From: Pseudomonas sp. PDM16
GTDB lineage: Bacteria; Pseudomonadota; Gammaproteobacteria; Pseudomonadales; Pseudomonadaceae
Assembly: GCF_014851865.1 (NCBI RefSeq)
Contig: NZ_JACVAM010000005.1
Span: forward strand, 186,001 to 250,000
DNA length: 64,000 nt
Direction: 5' to 3'
Of the stretch, positions 34,824 through 43,277 are shown piece after piece; positions within the stretch are counted from its first letter, which is position 1, and each line of letters begins with the position of its first letter. The position numbers and the translations under genes were made by a program. Below the pieces are notes generated by a model, which worked only from the letters and a program-made list of their open reading frames with translations, was not told where the DNA came from and did no database searches.

Positions 34824-36104
34824 ATGACTGACACCCGCAATGGCGAGGATAACGGCAAGCTTCTTTATTGCTCCTTCTGCGGCAAAAGCCAGCACGAAGT
34901 GCGCAAGCTGATCGCCGGCCCCTCTGTCTTTATCTGCGACGAGTGCGTCGACCTGTGTAACGACATCATCCGCGAGGAGGTGCAGGAAGCACAGGCCGAA
35001 AGCAGTGCTCACAAGCTGCCTGCACCCAAGGAAATCAGCGGAATCTTGGATCAGTATGTGATCGGTCAGGAGCGTGCCAAGAAGGTGCTCTCCGTCGCCG
35101 TGTATAACCACTATAAGCGTCTGAATCAGCGCGACAAGAAGGACGATGTTGAGCTGGGCAAGAGCAACATTCTGCTGATCGGCCCGACCGGCTCAGGCAA
35201 GACCTTGCTTGCCGAAACCCTGGCTCGCCTGCTGAATGTGCCGTTCACCATCGCCGACGCCACCACCCTGACCGAAGCCGGTTACGTGGGTGAGGATGTC
35301 GAGAACATCATTCAGAAGCTGCTGCAGAAGTGCGATTACGATGTAGAAAAGGCCCAGATGGGCATTGTCTACATCGACGAGATCGACAAGATCTCGCGCA
35401 AGTCGGACAACCCCTCCATCACTCGCGACGTATCGGGCGAGGGCGTGCAGCAGGCTCTGCTGAAACTGATCGAGGGCACCGTAGCCTCGGTTCCGCCGCA
35501 GGGTGGACGCAAGCATCCGCAGCAGGAGTTCCTGCAGGTTGATACTCGCAACATCCTGTTCATCTGCGGTGGTGCCTTTGCTGGTCTGGAGAAGGTCATT
35601 CAGTCCCGCTCAACCAAGGGCGGTATTGGTTTCAATGCCGAAGTGCGCAGCCAGGACCTGGGCAAGAAGGTCGGTGAAGCCTTGCGTGAAGTCGAGCCTG
35701 ATGATCTGGTCAAGTTCGGCCTTATTCCGGAGTTCGTTGGTCGCTTGCCGGTCATTGCAACTCTCGACGAGCTGGACGAGGCGGCTCTGATGCAGATCCT
35801 CACCGAGCCGAAGAACGCTCTCACCAAGCAGTACGCCAAACTATTCGAAATGGAAGGCGTGGATCTGGAGTTCCGTGCCGACGCATTGAAGGCCGTAGCC
35901 CATCGCGCATTGGAGCGCAAGACTGGTGCTCGTGGTCTGCGCTCGATCCTGGAAGGTGTGCTGCTCGATACCATGTACGAAATCCCCTCGCAGAACGATG
36001 TGAGCAAGGTGGTGATCGACGAGAGTGTGATTGAGGGCGCCTCCAAGCCGCTGTTGATCTACGAGAACAGCGAGCCGCCAGCCAAGGCTGCGCCGGACGC
36101 CTGA
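34824..36104 (+). CDS. clpX: ATP-dependent Clp protease ATPase subunit ClpX
   Basis: The 426-residue AAA+ unfoldase has an N-terminal zinc-binding domain with two CxxC pairs (CSFC and CDEC), Walker A GPTGSGKT, Walker B IVYIDEIDKI, and the IGF loop (GGIGFNAE) that docks on ClpP. The ATG at 34824 gives MTDTRNGEDNGK. It works with ClpP and is followed by a terminator. Confidence 0.98.
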   Translation: MTDTRNGEDNGKLLYCSFCGKSQHEVRKLIAGPSVFICDECVDLCNDIIREEVQEAQAESSAHKLPAPKEISGILDQYVIGQERAKKVLSVAVYNHYKRLNQRDKKDDVELGKSNILLIGPTGSGKTLLAETLARLLNVPFTIADATTLTEAGYVGEDVENIIQKLLQKCDYDVEKAQMGIVYIDEIDKISRKSDNPSITRDVSGEGVQQALLKLIEGTVASVPPQGGRKHPQQEFLQVDTRNILFICGGAFAGLEKVIQSRSTKGGIGFNAEVRSQDLGKKVGEALREVEPDDLVKFGLIPEFVGRLPVIATLDELDEAALMQILTEPKNALTKQYAKLFEMEGVDLEFRADALKAVAHRALERKTGARGLRSILEGVLLDTMYEIPSQNDVSKVVIDESVIEGASKPLLIYENSEPPAKAAPDA

Positions 36105-36124
36105 CGTCTGCAAGTCGTTGAAAT

Positions 36125-36146
36125 AAAGGGCCCTGCGGGGCCCTTT
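36125..36146 (+). terminator. Intrinsic terminator of clpX
   Basis: AAAGGGCCC pairs with GGGCCCTTT around a 4-base loop, 20 bp after the clpX stop, followed by a T-rich tract. Confidence 0.85.
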
Positions 36147-36251
36147 GCTTTTCCGCCTTTCTTGCTTGTTTTTTCCCGGGGGCGGCCCCATCTTAGGGTC
36201 AAGGGTATTCCCGTCCGTTTACGGCCGAATGGCCGCCGTAGAGCTGAAATC

Positions 36252-38648
36252 ATGAAAACAACCATCGAATTGCCTCTTCTGCCGCTGCGTGATGTCGTGG
36301 TTTATCCGCATATGGTCATCCCGCTGTTCGTCGGTCGTGAGAAGTCCATCGAGGCCCTGGAGGCCGCGATGTCCGGCGACAAGCAGATTCTCCTGCTGGC
36401 CCAGCGTAACCCGGCAGACGATGATCCTGGCGAGGACGCCCTGTATCGTATGGGTACCGTTGCCACCGTGCTGCAGCTGCTGAAGCTGCCGGATGGCACC
36501 GTGAAGGTGCTGGTAGAAGGCGAGCAGCGTGGCTCTATTCAGAAATTCAGCGAGATCGACGGTCACTGTCGCGCTGAAGTGCAGTTGCTCGATGAGACTG
36601 AGGTCGCCGAGCGCGAGTCGGAAGTTTTCACCCGCAGCCTGTTGGGGCAGTTCGAACAGTACGTGCAGCTGGGCAAGAAGGTGCCGGCCGAGGTGCTATC
36701 TTCGCTTAGCAGCATCGATGAGCCGGCGCGTTTGGTCGATACCATGGCCGCGCACATGGTGCTGAAGATCGAGCAGAAGCAGGAAATCCTCGAGATCACC
36801 AGTCTGGCCGAGCGTGTCGAGCATGTGCTGGCGCTGCTGGATGCGGAAATCGACCTGCTGCAGGTCGAGAAGCGTATTCGTGGTCGGGTCAAGAAGCAGA
36901 TGGAGCGCAGCCAGCGCGAGTACTACCTGAATGAGCAGATGAAGGCCATTCAGAAGGAGCTGGGCGACATCGACGAAGGCCATAACGAGATCGACGAGCT
37001 GAAGAAGCGCATTGAGAACGCCGGTCTGACCAAGGAAGCTCACACCAAGGCCAATGCCGAGCTGAACAAGCTTAAGCAGATGTCGCCGATGTCGGCTGAG
37101 GCCACTGTGGTGCGCTCCTACATCGACTGGCTGACCAATGTGCCGTGGAAGGCCGAGAGCAAGGTGCGCCTGGATCTGGCCAGGGCCGAGGACATCCTTG
37201 AGGCTGATCATTTCGGCCTGGAGGAGGTGAAGGAGCGCATTCTCGAGTACCTCGCCGTGCAGAAGCGGGTCAAGAAGCTCAAAGGCCCGGTGCTGTGCCT
37301 GGTTGGTCCGCCCGGTGTAGGCAAGACGTCGTTGGCGGAGTCCATCGCTCGAGCGACCAATCGCAAGTTCGTGCGCATGGCCTTGGGCGGCGTACGTGAC
37401 GAGGCCGAGATTCGTGGTCACCGCCGTACCTATATCGGCTCCATGCCGGGTCGCCTGATTCAGAAGCTCACCAAGGTTGGTGTGCGCAACCCGCTGTTCC
37501 TGCTCGACGAGATCGACAAGATGGGCAGCGACATGCGTGGCGATCCTGCGTCGGCGCTGCTGGAGGTGCTGGACCCGGAGCAGAACCACAACTTCAACGA
37601 TCACTATCTAGAGGTCGATTACGATCTCTCCGATGTGATGTTTATCTGCACCGCCAACTCGATGAACATCCCAGGTCCATTGCTGGATCGCATGGAAGTC
37701 ATTCGTCTGCCGGGCTACACCGAGGACGAGAAGGTGAACATCGCCATCAAGTACCTCACGCCCAAGCAGGTGCAGGCCAATGGCCTGAAGAAGGGCGAGC
37801 TGGAGTTCGAAGAGGCAGCGATCCGCGACATCATTCGATATTACACTCGCGAGGCCGGCGTACGCAGTCTGGAACGGCAGATTTCCAAGGTCTGTCGCAA
37901 GGTGGTCAAGGAGCACGCCAAAGAGAAGCGTATCAAGGTGGTGGTCACTTCCGATTCGCTTGAGCACTACATGGGCGTTCGCCGCTATCGTTTCGGTCTG
38001 GCTGAGCAGCAGGACCAGATCGGCCAAGTTACCGGCCTGGCCTGGACTCAGGTCGGCGGCGAGCTGCTGACCATCGAGACTGCCGTGGTGCCGGGCAAGG
38101 GGCAACTGATCAAGACGGGCTCGCTGGGGGATGTGATGGCTGAGTCCATGACCGCTGCTCTGACAGTGGTGCGCAGTCGGGCCAAGACTCTGGGGATTGC
38201 GCCGGACTTCCATGAGAAGCGAGACGTGCACATCCATATGCCGGAAGGGGCTACGCCGAAGGATGGCCCGAGTGCCGGTATCGGCTTGTGCACCGCTTTG
38301 GTCTCGGCCTTGACCCAGATACCAGTGCGTGCGGATGTGGCCATGACTGGCGAGATCACCCTGCGGGGGCAAGTGCTTGCTATTGGCGGGCTGAAAGAAA
38401 AGCTGCTGGCCGCACACCGGGGTGGAATCAAGACCGTAATCATCCCTGAAGAGAATGTTCGCGATCTCAAGGAAATTCCAGAGAATATTAAGCAGGACCT
38501 CGCGATTAAGCCGGTTAAATGGATTGACGAGGTCCTGCAAATTGCGCTGCAATACGCCCCGGAGCCCTTGCCCGATGCGGCTCCCGAGATGGTTGCAAAG
38601 GATGACACTCGCGAGACTGATTCCAAGGAGCGAATCAGCACGCATTAG
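36252..38648 (+). CDS. lon: ATP-dependent protease Lon
   Basis: The 798-residue LonA protease begins MKTTIELPLLPLRDVVVYPHM, the substrate-binding N-domain. Walker A GPPGVGKTS and Walker B LFLLDEIDKMG follow. The catalytic dyad is the serine of PKDGPSAGIG and the lysine of GGLKEKLLAA. It degrades damaged and regulatory proteins. The ATG at 36252 agrees with family length; the longer frame upstream crosses the clpX terminator region. hupB follows. Confidence 0.98.
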   Translation: MKTTIELPLLPLRDVVVYPHMVIPLFVGREKSIEALEAAMSGDKQILLLAQRNPADDDPGEDALYRMGTVATVLQLLKLPDGTVKVLVEGEQRGSIQKFSEIDGHCRAEVQLLDETEVAERESEVFTRSLLGQFEQYVQLGKKVPAEVLSSLSSIDEPARLVDTMAAHMVLKIEQKQEILEITSLAERVEHVLALLDAEIDLLQVEKRIRGRVKKQMERSQREYYLNEQMKAIQKELGDIDEGHNEIDELKKRIENAGLTKEAHTKANAELNKLKQMSPMSAEATVVRSYIDWLTNVPWKAESKVRLDLARAEDILEADHFGLEEVKERILEYLAVQKRVKKLKGPVLCLVGPPGVGKTSLAESIARATNRKFVRMALGGVRDEAEIRGHRRTYIGSMPGRLIQKLTKVGVRNPLFLLDEIDKMGSDMRGDPASALLEVLDPEQNHNFNDHYLEVDYDLSDVMFICTANSMNIPGPLLDRMEVIRLPGYTEDEKVNIAIKYLTPKQVQANGLKKGELEFEEAAIRDIIRYYTREAGVRSLERQISKVCRKVVKEHAKEKRIKVVVTSDSLEHYMGVRRYRFGLAEQQDQIGQVTGLAWTQVGGELLTIETAVVPGKGQLIKTGSLGDVMAESMTAALTVVRSRAKTLGIAPDFHEKRDVHIHMPEGATPKDGPSAGIGLCTALVSALTQIPVRADVAMTGEITLRGQVLAIGGLKEKLLAAHRGGIKTVIIPEENVRDLKEIPENIKQDLAIKPVKWIDEVLQIALQYAPEPLPDAAPEMVAKDDTRETDSKERISTH

Positions 38649-38661
38649 CCTGAAGGCTTCC

Positions 38662-38690
38662 TTGACACTTTTTTCGAGCCCTTGTTATAA
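38662..38690 (+). promoter_or_regulatory. Sigma-70 promoter of hupB
   Basis: TTGACA (38662-38667), a 17-bp spacer and TTATAA (38685-38690) form an excellent housekeeping promoter 92 bp before the hupB start. It explains strong independent expression of HU. Confidence 0.85.
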
Positions 38691-38782
38691 AGCGGCTCTT
38701 ATGTGTCGGCAGGCCGTTCAGCACCCGCTTTGCTTACACCAAAATTAAGAAACAAACTCAACAGAAATAAGGGGACTTAAGA

Positions 38783-39055
38783 GTGAACAAGTCGGAACTG
38801 ATTGATGCCATCGCCGCATCTGCTGATATCCCGAAAGCTGTTGCTGGCCGCGCGCTGGACGCAGTGATCGAATCCGTCACTGGCGCTCTGAAGGCTGGTG
38901 ATTCCGTGGTGCTGGTTGGCTTCGGTACTTTTGCCGTTAAAGAGCGCGCTGCTCGCACTGGCCGTAACCCGCAGACTGGCAAGCCGATCAAGATCGCTGC
39001 CGCCAAGATTCCAGGCTTCAAGGCCGGCAAGGCTCTGAAAGACGCCGTCAACTAA
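38783..39055 (+). CDS. hupB: DNA-binding protein HU-beta
   Basis: The 90-residue nucleoid protein bends DNA as a dimer. The full family pattern is present: NKSELIDAIAA, the VLVGFGTF strand, the arm motif GRNPQTGKPIKI and the C-terminus GKALKDAVN. It starts with GTG at 38783 after AGGGGA. It has its own promoter and terminator, and is downstream of lon as in other gammaproteobacteria. Confidence 0.98.
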   Translation: MNKSELIDAIAASADIPKAVAGRALDAVIESVTGALKAGDSVVLVGFGTFAVKERAARTGRNPQTGKPIKIAAAKIPGFKAGKALKDAVN

Positions 39056-39105
39056 GCGTCTCTCTGGGCTTTGCCCCGCTGCACTGGGTCAGCCCGGTGC
39101 GGCGC

Positions 39106-39131
39106 GGAGCGGAATCCCATCCGCTCCACCA
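39106..39131 (+). other. tRNA acceptor-like hairpin ending in ACCA
   Basis: GGAGCGG (39106-39112) and CCGCTCC (39121-39127) form a 7-bp stem followed by ACCA, with AATCCCAT between, like the acceptor stem and CCA end of a tRNA with the arms removed. It is too short to be a functional tRNA; it may be a remnant or chance. Confidence 0.35.
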
Positions 39132-39139
39132 GTTATGAG

Positions 39140-39168
39140 AAGGCGCATCCTCGGATGCGCCTTTCTTT
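39140..39168 (+). terminator. Intrinsic terminator of hupB
   Basis: AAGGCGCATC pairs with GATGCGCCTT around a CTCG loop and runs into TCTTTT, 85 bp after the hupB stop. Confidence 0.88.
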
Positions 39169-39230
39169 TATCCAGATTCAACACCCGCGCTGCATAGCTG
39201 TTTGTTCAGTGCAGCCGTTTCGGGGGAAGC

Positions 39231-41087
39231 ATGCTGCAGAACATCAGGGATAACTCCCAGGGCTGGATCGCCAAGACCATTATCGGCGTGATTGTCGTTC
39301 TCATGGCCTTGACCGGCTTTGATGCGATCATCCAGTCCACTAGCAACAGCCGTAACGCGGCGTCGGTCAATGGGGAAGATATCTCCCTCGATACCCTGAA
39401 TTCGGCCATGGATATGCAGCGCCGCCAACTGGCCCAGCAATTCGGCAAGGACTTCGACGTTTCGTTGCTGGACGACGAGCTACTGCGCAAATCCGCGCTG
39501 GACAACCTGATCGGGCGCTCGCTCCTCATTCAGAGTGCCAAGGACGCGGGTATGGGGCTCTCCGATGCCTCGCTGGATCAGCTGATCCTGCAGACCCCGG
39601 CCTTCCAGATCAACGGCAAATTCGAGCCGACTCGCTTCGACCAAGTGCTGCAGCAGCAGGGCATGAGTCGTATGCAGTTCCGCGAGCGCCTTCGCGAGGA
39701 CATGCTCGTTAGCCAGTTGCAGGCCACTATCGCGGGCAGCAATTTCGTTACCGAGCCGGAACTGCAAGCGTTCGTGAAAATGGACCGGCAGACCCGTGAT
39801 TTCGCCACCCGCATCGTGGCGGCCAATCCCGAGGCTGTGCAGCTCTCCGATGATGAAATCAAGGCTTACTACGACGAGCACGCCGACCAGTTCATGAGCA
39901 CCGAAAAGGTGGTGGTCGAGTATGTCGAGCTGAAGAAAGAGCGTTTCTTCGCAGAGGCCAAGGCCACTGACGCCGAGTTGCAGGAGCTGTATCAGAAAGA
40001 AATCGCCAACCTGGCAGAGCAGCGCCATGCCGCGCACATTCTGCTGGAGGTGAACGACAAACTGACTGACGAGCAGGCAAAGGCCAAGCTGGACGAGGTT
40101 GTCGCACGCATTGGCAAAGGTGAGGATTTCGCCGCTCTGGCTAAGGAGGTCTCTCAGGATCCTGGTTCTGCCAGTAACGGCGGTGATCTGGGCTTCGCGG
40201 GACCTGGTGTATACGATCCCGAGTTCGAGAAGGCCCTGTATGAGCTGAAGAAGGGTGAAGTCTCTGCTCCTGTACGCAGCGTATTCGGGTGGCATCTGAT
40301 CAAGCTGCTGGACGTCCAGGCACCAGAGATTCCCAGCTTTGCCAGCTTGAAAGACAAGCTGGAGCGCGATCTCAAGACTCAGCAGGTAGAGCAGAGCTTC
40401 GTCGATGCCGCCAAGAAGCTGGAGGAAGCTAGCTTCGAGGCGTCGGATCTGTCTCAGCCAGCACAGGAGCTCGGCCTGCAGGTACAAATGAGCGGGGCCT
40501 TCGGTCGCGAGGGTGGTGAGGGCGTTGCGGCCAATCGTCAGGTCGTGCAGGCGGCCTTCAGTCCGGAAGTCCTGGAGGAGGGCGCCAACAGCGCCGCCAT
40601 CGAGCTGGATCCAGACACTACTGTGGTTCTGCGGGTCAAGGAGCATCAGAAGTCCGCCCTGCTTCCTCTGGAGGAAGTTTCGGCCGGCATTCGCGAAAAT
40701 CTGGCGCGCAAGAAGGCTGGTGAAGCAGCCAAGACGCAGGGTGAGGCTATCGTGGCTGGCCTGGGTAAAGGGGAGGAGTCCGTCAAGGACTGGAATGTGG
40801 TTCAGGCCGCGACTCGTAGCCAGGAAGGGGTTGAGCCGGAAGTGTTGCAGCAGCTGTTCCGCATGGCCAAACCCGCTGAGGATGGCAAGCCAACCTATGC
40901 CGGTGTGAACCTGAAGAATGGCGATTACGTGGTTCTGCGTCTGGATGGTATCGGCCAGACCAAGAGCGAGCTGACCGACGAGGAGAAAGCGAGCTATAGC
41001 CAGTTCCTGTCGTCGCGTACCGGGCAACAAGATTTTGCCGCCTACCGCCAACAGCTTCAGGAATCAGCCGACATCGAGCGCTTCTGA
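39231..41087 (+). CDS. ppiD: Periplasmic folding chaperone PpiD
   Basis: The 618-residue protein has an N-terminal inner-membrane anchor (AKTIIGVIVVLMALTGFDAI) and a long SurA-like helical chaperone region. A parvulin/rotamase domain spans about residues 260-370 (RHAAHILLEV, GSASNGGDLGFAGPGVYDPEFE and FGWHLIKLLD in family form), followed by a C-terminal region. It assists outer-membrane protein folding near the Sec translocon. It follows hupB as in enterobacteria. A hairpin with one wobble follows at 41104-41132. Confidence 0.96.
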   Translation: MLQNIRDNSQGWIAKTIIGVIVVLMALTGFDAIIQSTSNSRNAASVNGEDISLDTLNSAMDMQRRQLAQQFGKDFDVSLLDDELLRKSALDNLIGRSLLIQSAKDAGMGLSDASLDQLILQTPAFQINGKFEPTRFDQVLQQQGMSRMQFRERLREDMLVSQLQATIAGSNFVTEPELQAFVKMDRQTRDFATRIVAANPEAVQLSDDEIKAYYDEHADQFMSTEKVVVEYVELKKERFFAEAKATDAELQELYQKEIANLAEQRHAAHILLEVNDKLTDEQAKAKLDEVVARIGKGEDFAALAKEVSQDPGSASNGGDLGFAGPGVYDPEFEKALYELKKGEVSAPVRSVFGWHLIKLLDVQAPEIPSFASLKDKLERDLKTQQVEQSFVDAAKKLEEASFEASDLSQPAQELGLQVQMSGAFGREGGEGVAANRQVVQAAFSPEVLEEGANSAAIELDPDTTVVLRVKEHQKSALLPLEEVSAGIRENLARKKAGEAAKTQGEAIVAGLGKGEESVKDWNVVQAATRSQEGVEPEVLQQLFRMAKPAEDGKPTYAGVNLKNGDYVVLRLDGIGQTKSELTDEEKASYSQFLSSRTGQQDFAAYRQQLQESADIERF

Positions 41088-41187
41088 GCTACGTGACCCT
41101 ATGACCGAGGCATCATTCCCCGATGCTTCGGTTCATTTCGATGGGTGCCTCGACACCGTGGGCGCCCGTTTTCATGTCTAGCCGCAA

Positions 41188-41204
41188 TTGGCGAGACAGC
41201 TGCA
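41188..41204 (+). promoter_or_regulatory. Candidate sigma-54 promoter upstream of rfbF
   Basis: TTGGCGAGACAGCTGCA has GG (41190-41191) and GC (41202-41203) 12 bp apart and keeps the TTGGC and TGCA ends, but the central bases differ from the consensus TGGCACG-N4-TTGC. Confidence 0.35.
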
Positions 41205-41409
41205 ATTCTTCCCATTCTCCTACTCCCGCCTCGCTTGGCGCCGTGTCCGGCTGCCGGCAGCAGGCTCTTTGCGCTACCTTTCTCGTGGAGCTCCTCGCAC
41301 GACTATCGGCTACTGGCGGTCTAGCAGGGAAGGGCCGTATGCATAAGGAGGATGCAGAGACTACGTTTCAACTCTCATGCGGCATGGGTTTTGCTCTGCT
41401 TGAGAAAAG

Positions 41410-41423
41410 GTCAATAAATTGTC
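41410..41423 (+). promoter_or_regulatory. FleQ-like box in front of rfbF
   Basis: GTCAATAAATTGTC matches the published FleQ consensus GTCaNTAAAtTGAC at every position but one (T for A). It ends 28 bp before the rfbF ATG. FleQ controls flagellar and polysaccharide genes in response to c-di-GMP, so this would place the island in the flagellar regulon. Confidence 0.6.
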
Positions 41424-41451
41424 GGCCTCTGTGCGCGATCTGGGCGAATCT

Positions 41452-42222
41452 ATGAAAACAGTTATTCTGGCCGGCGGGCTGGGCACTCGTATCAGTGAAG
41501 AGTCTCACCTGCGGCCCAAGCCGATGATCGAGATAGGCGGAAAGCCGATCATCTGGCACATCATGAAGATCTATTCGCACTTCGGTATCAACGACTTCGT
41601 GATTTGCCTCGGCTACAAGGGCTATGTGATCAAGGAATATTTCGCCAATTATTTCCTGCACATGTCCGATGTGACCTTCGACATGGCGGAAAACCGCATG
41701 CACATCCACAACCGACATGCCGAGCCGTGGCGGGTGACCCTGGTCGATACCGGAGAGAGCACTGCCACTGGCGGGCGGCTCAAACGCATTCGTGACTACG
41801 TCGGCGATGAGACTTTCTGTCTTACCTACGGCGACGGCGTTTCGGACATCGATATTCCTCAGTTGATCAACTTCCATCGTCAGCACGGCAAACTTGCAAC
41901 AGTGACAGCCGTACAGCCGCCCGGTCGCTATGGTGCGCTGGACGTTCAGGGTGATCGGGTCCATGGGTTCCAAGAAAAGCCCCAGGGTGACGGCGGGTGG
42001 ATCAATGGTGGTTTCTTCGTGCTGGAGCCCGGGGTGTTCGATTACATCGAAGGCGATGACACCACCTGGGAGTATGAGCCGATGCGCCGCCTGGCGGAGG
42101 AGGGGCAGTTGATGAGTCACCTGCACCGTGGCTTCTGGCAGCCGATGGACACCCTGCGTGACCGCACACTGCTAGAGGAACGCTGGAAAAGCGGCCAGGC
42201 GGAGTGGCGGCTATGGCAGTGA
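41452..42222 (+). CDS. rfbF: Glucose-1-phosphate cytidylyltransferase
   Basis: The 256-residue enzyme makes CDP-glucose from CTP and glucose-1-phosphate, the first step toward CDP-linked 3,6-dideoxyhexoses. The nucleotidyltransferase signature LAGGLGTRISEESHLRPKPM is at residues 6-25, and INGGFFVLEPGVFDYI and YEPMRRLAEEGQL also match RfbF. The ATG at 41452 begins the motif. Its stop overlaps rfbG. It is the first gene of the island and lies behind a FleQ-like box. Confidence 0.95.
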   Translation: MKTVILAGGLGTRISEESHLRPKPMIEIGGKPIIWHIMKIYSHFGINDFVICLGYKGYVIKEYFANYFLHMSDVTFDMAENRMHIHNRHAEPWRVTLVDTGESTATGGRLKRIRDYVGDETFCLTYGDGVSDIDIPQLINFHRQHGKLATVTAVQPPGRYGALDVQGDRVHGFQEKPQGDGGWINGGFFVLEPGVFDYIEGDDTTWEYEPMRRLAEEGQLMSHLHRGFWQPMDTLRDRTLLEERWKSGQAEWRLWQ

Positions 42223-43277
42223 CCCCCGCATTCTGGGCCGGTCGTCGCGTCTTCCTGACGGGGCATACCGGTTTCAAGGGCGGATGGCTGGCGCTCTGGC
42301 TGCGGGAGCTGGGGGCTGAGGTTCGGGGCTATGCCCTGCCTGCGAGTACGGTGCAGGCCGTGTGGGATGCCACTCGATTGCACGAGTTGATCCCGGGCGA
42401 CCTGGCCGATATACGCGACTCAGCGCGCCTGGTGGATGCGGTTGTGGCCTTCCAGCCGGAGATCGTTCTGCACTTGGCTGCCCAGCCGCTTGTGCGCGAG
42501 TCCTATCGAACACCTGCCGATACCTATTCGGTCAATGTGATGGGAACGGTCAATCTGCTCGAGGCCGTTCGCCATTGTGGATCGGTGCGTGCGGTAGTGG
42601 TGGTGACCAGCGACAAATGCTACGAGAACCAGGAGTGGCTTTGGCCTTACCGTGAACACGATGCGCTGGGCGGACATGACCCCTACAGCAGTAGCAAGGC
42701 CTGTACCGAAGTGCTCTGCGCCTCTTGGCGTGACTCGTTCTTGCGGGAAGCGGGCGTAGCTCTGGCCACGGCTCGTGCCGGGAATGTGCTCGGTGGCGGA
42801 GATTGGTCCCCCGATCGACTGGTGCCGGACATACTGCGTGCTTGGCAGGCAGGCGACTCTCTGATCCTTCGTCACCCGCGGGCCGTACGCCCGTGGCAAC
42901 ACGTACTCGAACCACTTTATGGCTACCTCTGCCTGGCCCAGGCATTGGTGGAGCGCGGGGAGGATGTGGCCACGGCCTGGAACTTCGGTCCGAATGCGGA
43001 TGATGTGGTTACCGTGGCCAAACTGGTGGAACAGATGGCTCGTCACTGGCCTGGCGAGGGTCGCTGGATGATCGATGAGGTCGAAGGGGTGCACGAGGCC
43101 GGACTGCTGTCGCTGGATGCCTCCAAGGCGCGACGGCATCTCGGCTGGCAGCCACGTTGGACGTTGGAGCAGGCGCTGAAACGGACCTTCGACTGGCACA
43201 AGGCTTGGCTAAACGGTAGTGATATGCGGGCGTTTACCTGCTCGCAGATCTTGGATTATCAGGAAGAGTTGGTATGA
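42213..43277 (+). CDS. rfbG: CDP-glucose 4,6-dehydratase
   Basis: The 354-residue extended SDR converts CDP-glucose to CDP-4-keto-6-deoxyglucose with bound NAD. It has the nucleotide-binding motif GHTGFKGGW and the RESYRTPADTYSVNVMGT segment. Active-site residues are in VTSDKCY, and YxxxK is PYSSSK. The ATG at 42213 has GGAG 8 bp upstream and overlaps the rfbF stop by 10 bases; a GTG at 42204 is less likely. rfbH overlaps by four bases downstream. Confidence 0.95.
   Translation: MAVTPAFWAGRRVFLTGHTGFKGGWLALWLRELGAEVRGYALPASTVQAVWDATRLHELIPGDLADIRDSARLVDAVVAFQPEIVLHLAAQPLVRESYRTPADTYSVNVMGTVNLLEAVRHCGSVRAVVVVTSDKCYENQEWLWPYREHDALGGHDPYSSSKACTEVLCASWRDSFLREAGVALATARAGNVLGGGDWSPDRLVPDILRAWQAGDSLILRHPRAVRPWQHVLEPLYGYLCLAQALVERGEDVATAWNFGPNADDVVTVAKLVEQMARHWPGEGRWMIDEVEGVHEAGLLSLDASKARRHLGWQPRWTLEQALKRTFDWHKAWLNGSDMRAFTCSQILDYQEELV

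Larger units (their letters stand above)
41088..41451. other. Intergenic junction between ppiD and the glycan island
   Basis: This 364-bp gap starts with a stem-loop (ACCGAGGCATC and GATGCTTCGGT, 41104-41132) that can end ppiD transcription. No convincing gene is present; a short frame over it has no family signal. It holds a candidate sigma-54 promoter (41188-41204) and a FleQ-like box (41410-41423) in front of rfbF. Confidence 0.7.

Noticed and set aside
39480..41051. 523-residue open frame opposite ppiD
   Set aside because: It is antisense to a secure gene and has no domain signature.
41123..41455. Short open frame in the ppiD-rfbF gap
   Set aside because: It starts inside the ppiD terminator hairpin and overlaps the FleQ-like box; its Ser/Arg/Cys-rich translation has no family signal.
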